Source: Syntrophomonadaceae bacterium (GTDB lineage: Bacteria; Bacillota_D; Dethiobacteria; DTU022; UBA8154). Taken from it: 5,758 bases of DNA. The translations under genes and the position numbers were made by a program. Of this stretch, positions 1 through 4,095 are shown piece by piece; position 1 is the stretch's first letter, and the number at the start of each line of letters is the position of its first letter. Location: positions 1 through 5,758 of the forward strand of contig SKMY01000193.1 in assembly GCA_007120815.1 (NCBI GenBank). Reading direction: 5' to 3'. The notes beneath the pieces were generated by a model that was given only the letters and a program-made list of their open reading frames with translations, made no database searches and was not told the DNA's origin.

Positions 1-1
1 A

Positions 2-802
2 GGCACTTTTCTGGAAAGCCTGGTAATCCGCGAACTGACGGAAGGATTTCGCGTTTATACCCCCACCGCGGAGCTTTACACGGAATTAGGCAGTACTGAT
101 GTCATTATGCTGCTATGTTTCAGTATTGGCTTAATCCACCTGACGATCGCGCAGGCTTGGAATTTTTTACTGGCGCTAGCCCATCGTTCCTTGCAAGCTT
201 TGGGCCAAGTCGGATGGATGCTCATAAACTTTGGCCTCTTCTACCTGGTTTTAGATATGGTGAGCAACTTTAATCTTGACGAGGCTTTTAGCGCGGGAGG
301 TCTTATTTCGAGCGTAAGTATAAACTCAATTTTTGTCGGATTAGGACTGGTCGTCCTCTTCGGATCACAAAATGGCAGTTTTTTGAAAGGGCTTCTTGCA
401 GGCCTTGGAGGCGTGCCGAACACAGCCTTAAATAGCATTTCAGCTTTTGGTGATATCATTTCCTATGTAAGACTTTTCGCCATGGGGCTGGCTTCAGCGG
501 AAATCGCCAAAGCTTTTAATGAGATGGGCGGTGGTCTTTTATCGGGGAGTACCTTTATTTTTGGAGCGTTGATATTGGTTTTTGGGCACATGTTTAATTT
601 CGTGCTGTGCAGTCTGGGCGTATTAGTGCACGGGATTCGTTTGAAAATGCTGGAATTCTCCGGACGCCTTGGTATACAGTGGTCCGGTTATGAGTATAAC
701 CCTTTCAACGTGCAAAGAGATATGGCCTACCCGGCAACAATGTCTGTTGAAACACAAAAAGCAAGCCTCTCTGGTGAAGTTGTCTCGCAAAACCTGAGCT
801 GA
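2..802 (+). CDS. ntpI: V/A-type ATP synthase subunit I, C-terminal half (5' partial)
   Basis: This is the membrane stator subunit (the 'a' subunit equivalent) of a V/A-type rotary ATPase, which forms the ion half-channels beside the K ring. The reading frame is open from base 2, so the gene begins upstream. The 266 residues seen are roughly the C-terminal 40% of a protein usually near 650 residues, and the soluble N-terminal arm is outside. Hydrophobic segments lie near residues 35-60, 70-88, 105-122, 150-172 and 182-212 of this fragment. The motif SYVRLFAMGLA places an arginine at residue 157 (codon 470-472), and VHGIRLKMLEF places a second at 213 (codon 638-640). These correspond to the two conserved arginines of the family (yeast Vph1 R735 and R799), the first being essential for ion transport. 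The tail YEYNPF is also typical. It ends 40 bases before subunit K and is surely co-transcribed with it. Family assignment is firm; the symbol follows Enterococcus naming. Confidence 0.93.
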   Translation, partial: GTFLESLVIRELTEGFRVYTPTAELYTELGSTDVIMLLCFSIGLIHLTIAQAWNFLLALAHRSLQALGQVGWMLINFGLFYLVLDMVSNFNLDEAFSAGGLISSVSINSIFVGLGLVVLFGSQNGSFLKGLLAGLGGVPNTALNSISAFGDIISYVRLFAMGLASAEIAKAFNEMGGGLLSGSTFIFGALILVFGHMFNFVLCSLGVLVHGIRLKMLEFSGRLGIQWSGYEYNPFNVQRDMAYPATMSVETQKASLSGEVVSQNLS

Positions 803-842
803 AATATCATATAAAATGTCATAACGAAAAGGAGCGAATAAT

Positions 843-1289
843 ATGGTCGAGTATGGATTTATGGGTATTGGTGGAGCACTTGCTCTTGCTGCTTTTGGTT
901 CCGCATTGGGCATCGGTGCGGCTGGGCAGGCTGTTATTGGGGCGTGGAAGAGGGCTTTTATGCAGAACAAGCCGGCGTCATTTATTCTGTTGGCTTTCAC
1001 TGGTTTTCCTCTTTCCCAGACTTTTTACGGCTTGATTTTAATGAACTCTATCGTGGCATCGGCACACCTTTTAGATAGCGGGACTATACTTGGCATTGGC
1101 GTTTTTGGTGGTTTGGCCATGGGTGCATCTGCTTATGCCCAGGGCAAAGCCGGTGCCGGCGCCGTTGACGCTTATGGCGAAACGGGCAAAGGGTTTACCA
1201 ACTATGTCTTGGTGCTGGGGGTTATAGAATCGGTTGCTTTGCTGGCAATGGTGTTTTTGATGACTATCATCAACACCATAGTCGGGTAA
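843..1289 (+). CDS. ntpK: V/A-type ATP synthase subunit K (proteolipid c-ring subunit)
   Basis: This is the rotor-ring proteolipid that carries ions through the membrane sector. At 148 residues with four membrane helices, it is a duplicated two-hairpin form. The first hairpin has Q59 (FPLSQTFYG) where an ion-binding carboxylate would sit. The second has the essential carboxylate E129 (GVIESVALL). By alignment from memory with Enterococcus hirae NtpK, S58, Q59, Q100 (YAQGK) and E129 stand for the Na+ side-chain ligands T64, Q65, Q110 and E139, and Y62 for Y68, which hydrogen-bonds the glutamate. Na+ coupling is therefore plausible but is inferred. The ATG at 843 is preceded by GGAG at 831-834 with 8 bases between. 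It is the last gene of the operon, since a terminator follows and the next gene is on the opposite strand. No other ATPase subunit lies downstream, so the catalytic genes must be upstream or elsewhere. Confidence 0.95.
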   Translation: MVEYGFMGIGGALALAAFGSALGIGAAGQAVIGAWKRAFMQNKPASFILLAFTGFPLSQTFYGLILMNSIVASAHLLDSGTILGIGVFGGLAMGASAYAQGKAGAGAVDAYGETGKGFTNYVLVLGVIESVALLAMVFLMTIINTIVG

Positions 1290-1401
1290 TTCCCTCAGGA
1301 AAGTTTCTCATAGGATAAATCCCTGTACCCTGTGCACCAGCTTAATCCGGGTATTTTCATCCCTTTTATGGTGACTGCGTTGCAGGGGTTGTTGTGGCCT
1401 T

Positions 1402-1435
1402 CTGTCCCATTATTATTTTGGGACAGCTTTTTTTT
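1402..1435 (+). terminator. Intrinsic terminator of the ATPase operon
   Basis: The arms CTGTCCCA (1402-1409) and TGGGACAG (1419-1426) form a perfect 8-bp stem with a 9-base AT-rich loop, followed by C and eight T residues (1428-1435). It lies 112 bases after the subunit K stop and just beyond the end of the convergent ldh gene. On the minus strand the hairpin is not followed by a T-run, so it should end only rightward transcripts. No separate terminator is visible for ldh. Confidence 0.9.
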
Positions 1436-1448
1436 AGCCTGAGAGCAG

Positions 1449-2399
1449 TTAAACCCTTTCCGTTTCCGCGGCCCGCTCAGGAAGATATTCTTTCAATGTA
1501 TTTGCCGACTCCCGCAAGGCGTCGGCTTCTTCTTCGCTCAACTGGATGGGTACGATTCGCTGTACGCCTGTTCTCCCTAAAACGCAAGGCAGGCTGATAT
1601 AGATGTCATTTAAGCCAAAGAGCCCGTATACTTCTGTTGAGACGGTCATGATTGAATTTTCATCCCGCACGATGCTTTCAACGATGCGTGTTAACGCCAG
1701 GGAAATGGCAAAATACGTTGCGCCTTTTCCTTCGATGATCTCATAAGCGGCTTCCCGTACTTGCTGCGATATTTCTGCGCGGTTTTCTTCGGAGCAAGAC
1801 CGGTCACAGTAATGGCAGTAATGATCCAGTGAAACACCGGCAATATTCGCTGAGCTCCACAAAGGCACTTCGGAATCGCCGTGCTCTCCGACAACGTAGG
1901 CATGGACATTACGCGGGTCAAGACCACATCGCACGCTCAGCAGATGCCTAAACCGGGATGTATCCAGAACGGTTCCAGACCCGATAACCCGGGTCGGTGG
2001 AAAGCCGGAAAACTTTTGGGCCACATAGGACATGATATCTACGGGATTGGTGACAACCAGGAGAATGGGGTCTCGGGTGTATTCCATAATCTGCTCTAAA
2101 ATGGACTCTATGATTTTTTTGTTGATTTCCACCAGTTCCAGGCGGGATTGGCCGGGACGTTGGGGCGCTCCCGCAGTGATGATCACGATATCTGCCTCTC
2201 TGCAATCCTCATAATTTCCCGCATAGATGTTTACAGGCTTTACAAAAGACGCACAATGTTTCAGGTCCATGGCCTCACCATGGGCTTTTTCTTGTATTTT
2301 ATCAATCAATACAACTTCCCTGGCTGCACCGGCAATCATTAAGGCGTATGCTGTTGTGGCTCCAACAAACCCTGCGCCGACAATGACAATTTTTGACAT
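1449..2399 (-). CDS. ldh: L-lactate dehydrogenase (NAD-dependent)
   Basis: This cytosolic enzyme reduces pyruvate to L-lactate with NADH, regenerating NAD+ in fermentation. The protein has 316 residues, the usual length. The dinucleotide site is GAGFVG at 8-13, with acidic D33 selecting NAD. Q80 (classical Q102) marks lactate rather than malate dehydrogenase, where an arginine is expected. R86 (R109), N118, D146 (D168), R149 (R171) and H173 in GEHGDSE (H195) complete the catalytic and substrate set, and T228 lies in KGATYF. R151 and H166 match R173 and H188 of Bacillus LDH, the fructose-1,6-bisphosphate contacts, so allosteric activation is likely. A cysteine cluster C195-x2-C198-x3-C202 lies in the surface region after the active-site histidine. 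The start has GAGGAAGGA (2405-2413) 5 bases upstream. The gene is monocistronic and convergent with the ATPase operon. No confident promoter or Rex-type operator was found in 2400-2475. Confidence 0.96.
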   Translation of the reverse strand: MSKIVIVGAGFVGATTAYALMIAGAAREVVLIDKIQEKAHGEAMDLKHCASFVKPVNIYAGNYEDCREADIVIITAGAPQRPGQSRLELVEINKKIIESILEQIMEYTRDPILLVVTNPVDIMSYVAQKFSGFPPTRVIGSGTVLDTSRFRHLLSVRCGLDPRNVHAYVVGEHGDSEVPLWSSANIAGVSLDHYCHYCDRSCSEENRAEISQQVREAAYEIIEGKGATYFAISLALTRIVESIVRDENSIMTVSTEVYGLFGLNDIYISLPCVLGRTGVQRIVPIQLSEEEADALRESANTLKEYLPERAAETERV

Positions 2400-2492
2400 G
2401 GTTATCCTTCCTCAATATATGGTATAGAAATGGCGCTTCCCTGCTTATAGCTTTTATATTATGGCCTTTTTTTAATGAAGTATGTGGTAGAC

Positions 2493-2521
2493 GCATTTTT
2501 GGAAAAGGACGGGCATATAAT
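2493..2521 (+). promoter_or_regulatory. Candidate sigma-E-type sporulation promoter for the DUF2508-bofA unit
   Basis: GCATTTT at 2493-2499 matches the Bacillus sigma-E -35 consensus KMATATT at 6 of 7 positions. CATATAAT at 2514-2521 matches the -10 consensus CATACAHT at 7 of 8. The spacer is 14 bases, as expected for this factor. The same -10 also contains a perfect TATAAT (2516-2521), but no sigma-A -35 lies at the right distance. Transcription would start near 2528, leaving a leader of about 20 bases before the proposed TTG start at 2550. bofA of Bacillus subtilis is known as a sigma-E-controlled gene, which fits. The match is by eye and untested. Confidence 0.55.
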
Positions 2522-2533
2522 AAAGGAAAAGAC

Positions 2534-2541
2534 AGGAAGGA
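2534..2541 (+). promoter_or_regulatory. Ribosome-binding site deciding a TTG start at 2550
   Basis: AGGAAGGA lies 8 bases before an in-frame TTG (2550-2552). The first ATG of the same frame (2475) is preceded only by a T-run and has no Shine-Dalgarno sequence. This site, together with the promoter placed between the two candidate starts, favours TTG. Confidence 0.55.
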
Positions 2542-2549
2542 CGATAGCC

Positions 2550-2828
2550 TTGAAAGGGATTAGCCGGATTCTGTATGAGTTCTCTTACAAAATGCTTGGC
2601 GAACACGATGTGATTATAGAAGACAGCCAAATGGATCTGCCGGCTTTGGTCGAGCAGGCCAGGAAAGACTGGCTGGCGGCACTGTCTTTCTTCGACAATG
2701 TATCGGAAAAAGAACTGGTGGATCAGGCGATCTATCATTTAAATGCGGCAGAAAGGCGCTACGTGTTCTTGTTGAGCGAGGTAAAAAAAGAAAGAGACAG
2801 TGAAGCATCTTGGGGTAAACGAGATTAA
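2550..2828 (+). CDS. yaaL: DUF2508 family protein, YaaL-like (TTG start preferred)
   Basis: This small, soluble, charged protein has unknown biochemical function. From TTG it is 92 residues, near the family's usual 75-90. The central part VEQARKDWLAALSFFDNVS, followed by a stretch ending ERRYVFLLSEVKK, carries the family pattern: a helix with DW, a short linker, then a helix with an aromatic FLL core. In Bacillus subtilis yaaL sits directly before bofA, and the same order here supports the call. The frame extends upstream to an ATG at 2475 (117 residues). That start lacks a ribosome-binding site and would lie upstream of the predicted sporulation promoter, so the extra 25 residues are probably untranslated. 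M41 of the long form (ATG 2592) is a third, less supported option. The stop is 18 bases before bofA, so the two are an operon. The usual upstream partner recR is absent here. Confidence 0.8.
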   Translation: MKGISRILYEFSYKMLGEHDVIIEDSQMDLPALVEQARKDWLAALSFFDNVSEKELVDQAIYHLNAAERRYVFLLSEVKKERDSEASWGKRD

Positions 2829-2846
2829 CTCTGAAGAGGTGTTATT

Positions 2847-3119
2847 ATGTTCGATATTCCACTCAATTATATTGCTGCGTTTTTATTTGGTGTACTGGCC
2901 ATTTATGTCCTGATCCGTCTTTTGTATTTTCCAGCCAGGGCCTTATTGAAAATTGCAGGAAACGTGGTTATCGGGGGATTGTTGATTGTTGTTTTTAACG
3001 TACTTGGTGGGCTCTGGGGTCTATACATCGGCGTAAACGTTTTTACAGCAGCTGTTGCCGGGTTTTTAGGGGTGCCCGGTATTCTCATGCTCCTGGTTTT
3101 ACAACGGATTAGCGCTTAA
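2847..3119 (+). CDS. bofA: Pro-sigma-K processing inhibitor BofA family protein
   Basis: In Bacillus, BofA is an integral membrane protein of the outer forespore membrane. It holds the protease SpoIVFB inactive with SpoIVFA until a forespore signal arrives, so delaying pro-sigma-K cleavage in the mother cell. The protein here is 90 residues, the usual size. It has a hydrophobic N-terminal helix (about 7-28), a central helix (about 33-52) and the family's C-terminal signature: NVLGGLWGLYIGVN then GFLGVPGILMLLVLQ (about 50-86). The ATG has GAGGTG (2836-2841) 5 bases upstream. It is the second gene of the DUF2508-bofA pair and is followed by a terminator. In clostridia BofA homologues occur even where the SpoIVFA/SpoIVFB partners vary, so the exact checkpoint role is inferred. 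Its presence indicates an endospore former. Confidence 0.93.
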   Translation: MFDIPLNYIAAFLFGVLAIYVLIRLLYFPARALLKIAGNVVIGGLLIVVFNVLGGLWGLYIGVNVFTAAVAGFLGVPGILMLLVLQRISA

Positions 3120-3137
3120 AAGGGACGGATAAAATTA

Positions 3138-3175
3138 AAATGCTGTATAAGAGCTTGCCTCTTTACAGCATTTTT
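3138..3175 (+). terminator. Intrinsic terminator after bofA, probably bidirectional
   Basis: AAATGCTGTA (3138-3147) pairs with TACAGCATTT (3164-3173), and after a bulged T at 3148 AAGAG (3149-3153) pairs with CTCTT (3159-3163), closing on a 5-base loop. Five T residues (3171-3175) follow on the plus strand. On the minus strand the hairpin is followed by TTTTAATTTTAT, so it can also end the convergent flagellin-like gene, whose stop is at 3192. Confidence 0.88.
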
Positions 3176-3191
3176 GTATGTACGTACCTGC

Positions 3192-3905
3192 CTACCTGAT
3201 AAGCCCAAGGATATAATTGCGGTTCAAGTTGGCTTGAGACAGCATAGATTGGTCAACATTTTTGGCAATAGAAACTTTTAACTGGTCTATTACCCGGCTC
3301 GCCCTTTCTTCATCCCGGATAAGGGATTGAGAAGCCATCAAATTTTCCATGGCCACCATAGCTCCTGTGATCTTTTCTTGCAGGATTTCCTGTTTTTGGG
3401 ACAGGCTTTCCTTGGCAGCATCCAGGTGTTCAAGTGCCCTGGTTAGAGCAGGCTCGTGCTTGGACCATGTTTTGCCGTCACCGGGGGCAAGCAAAGGTTC
3501 CAGTTCGCTCAGTGCCGCTGACAGTTCAGGCCGGATCATTTCTGCTGCCTGGTAGCAGGTGCTTAGCTCATCCCTGATTTCCGTGAACTCAAGCGCCCGG
3601 GTTGGTGGTTCGTTCCCTTCGTTGGCAAGCATTTCGTGAAGCTGCGTTATTTTGTTTCGCGCTTTATCCAATACCATGCCTTCTTTTTCCAAATGATATA
3701 ATTGTTCCCGGAATTTTTTTATATTATCGAAATATGCTTGAACGTGCACGCGTTTCCTGTCGGAAGAAATAAGGTTTCCAGGATGATCCTCAAATCCTTT
3801 CAGGCTCAGGGGCAAGCATGTCCGGCTGCTTTCGGGCTCCCTTTTGTCCAGGCCGGGAGTCAGGTCCCGGTTTTGATTGAAATGTGCATAACCGCCAATT
3901 TTCAT
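3192..3905 (-). CDS. Flagellin-like protein (divergent orphan)
   Basis: The last 53 residues (185-237) align without gaps with the flagellin C-terminal D0/D1 region. AMENL matches AVENL, ASQSLIRD matches AAESRIRD, QSMLSQAN matches QAMLAQAN, and ILGLIR matches VLQLLR at the very end. Residues 46-98, including ISSD and EKEGMVLDKA, match the flagellin N-terminal D1 helix stretch (ISEK, TAEGALNE) at nearly the same distance from the start. Residues 1-45 keep only MKI and scattered positions, so the canonical N-terminal D0 sequence is largely lost. The whole is 237 residues, has no D2/D3 insert and is mostly predicted helix. It contains C30 and C117, although flagellins usually lack cysteine. The ATG has GGAGGAGGG (3913-3921) 7 bases upstream. 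It stands alone and no flagellar gene is in view. It could be a minor filament or junction protein, or a repurposed flagellin. The homology is a by-eye alignment against remembered family sequence. Confidence 0.72.
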   Translation of the reverse strand: MKIGGYAHFNQNRDLTPGLDKREPESSRTCLPLSLKGFEDHPGNLISSDRKRVHVQAYFDNIKKFREQLYHLEKEGMVLDKARNKITQLHEMLANEGNEPPTRALEFTEIRDELSTCYQAAEMIRPELSAALSELEPLLAPGDGKTWSKHEPALTRALEHLDAAKESLSQKQEILQEKITGAMVAMENLMASQSLIRDEERASRVIDQLKVSIAKNVDQSMLSQANLNRNYILGLIR

Positions 3906-3949
3906 GAAGCATCCCTCCTCCGTGAGATAAACATCGTTCCATCGGGTTT

Positions 3950-3978
3950 ATTATATTAGATACACCAAATATTTGCAA
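3950..3978 (-). promoter_or_regulatory. Sigma-A-type promoter of the flagellin-like gene
   Basis: On the minus strand TTGCAA (3973-3978), a 17-base spacer and a perfect TATAAT (3950-3955) stand 45 bases before the ATG at 3905. The -35 matches TTGACA at 4 of 6 positions. The leader would be about 38 bases and contains the strong ribosome-binding site. No motility-type sigma-D pattern (TAAA, about 15 bases, GCCGATAA) is visible. Confidence 0.7.
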
Positions 3979-4007
3979 GAATCATGGAAGATTTTCCCGT
4001 CGCGAAG

Positions 4008-4036
4008 TTAGCCAAGGTATGGTAAAATTTTATTAT
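4008..4036 (+). promoter_or_regulatory. Weak candidate promoter for the GH18 gene
   Basis: TTAGCC (4008-4013), a 17-base spacer and TATTAT (4031-4036) lie 60 bases before the GTG start. The -10 matches 5 of 6 positions but the -35 only 3 of 6. No convincing sigma-E, sigma-G or sigma-K pair was seen in 3979-4095, so control by a sporulation factor can be neither shown nor excluded. Confidence 0.3.
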
Positions 4037-4082
4037 GATAGGGCAGGTTGTTCTTACAGCTGAAATTTCCCGCCAGGACCTT

Positions 4083-4090
4083 GGAGGTGA
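4083..4090 (+). promoter_or_regulatory. Ribosome-binding site fixing the GTG start of the GH18 gene
   Basis: GGAGGTGA lies 5 bases before GTG at 4096. Another in-frame GTG at 4087 falls inside this element and cannot use it. The first in-frame stop upstream is TAG at 4039-4041, and no ATG lies between. Confidence 0.8.
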
Positions 4091-4095
4091 GTGAA

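Noticed and set aside
1394..1597. Plus-strand reading frame of 67 codons over the terminator and the ldh 3' end
   Set aside because: It crosses the terminator hairpin, overlaps ldh in antisense and has no ribosome-binding site or family resemblance.
2400..2474. Promoter or Rex operator for ldh
   Set aside because: Several AT-rich -10-like hexamers occur on the minus strand, but none has a matching -35, and no TTGTTAA-type inverted repeat is present.
2475..2549. ATG at 2475 as start of the DUF2508 protein (117 residues)
   Set aside because: There is no ribosome-binding site before it, the protein would be longer than is usual for the family, and a likely promoter lies downstream of it. It is kept only as an alternative.
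3180..3187. GTACGTAC palindrome between the terminator and the flagellin-like gene
   Set aside because: A single short palindrome without a partner site or recognisable role.
4021..4030. GGTAAAATTT as a sigma-F -10 element for the GH18 gene
   Set aside because: It fits the loose -10 consensus, but no GYWTA -35 element lies about 15 bases upstream.
4012..4084. Inverted repeat CCAAGGT / ACCTTGG whose right arm touches the GH18 ribosome-binding site
   Set aside because: It is only 7 bp with a 59-base gap, and the left arm overlaps the candidate -35, so it would not be in the transcript. Chance is the simpler explanation.
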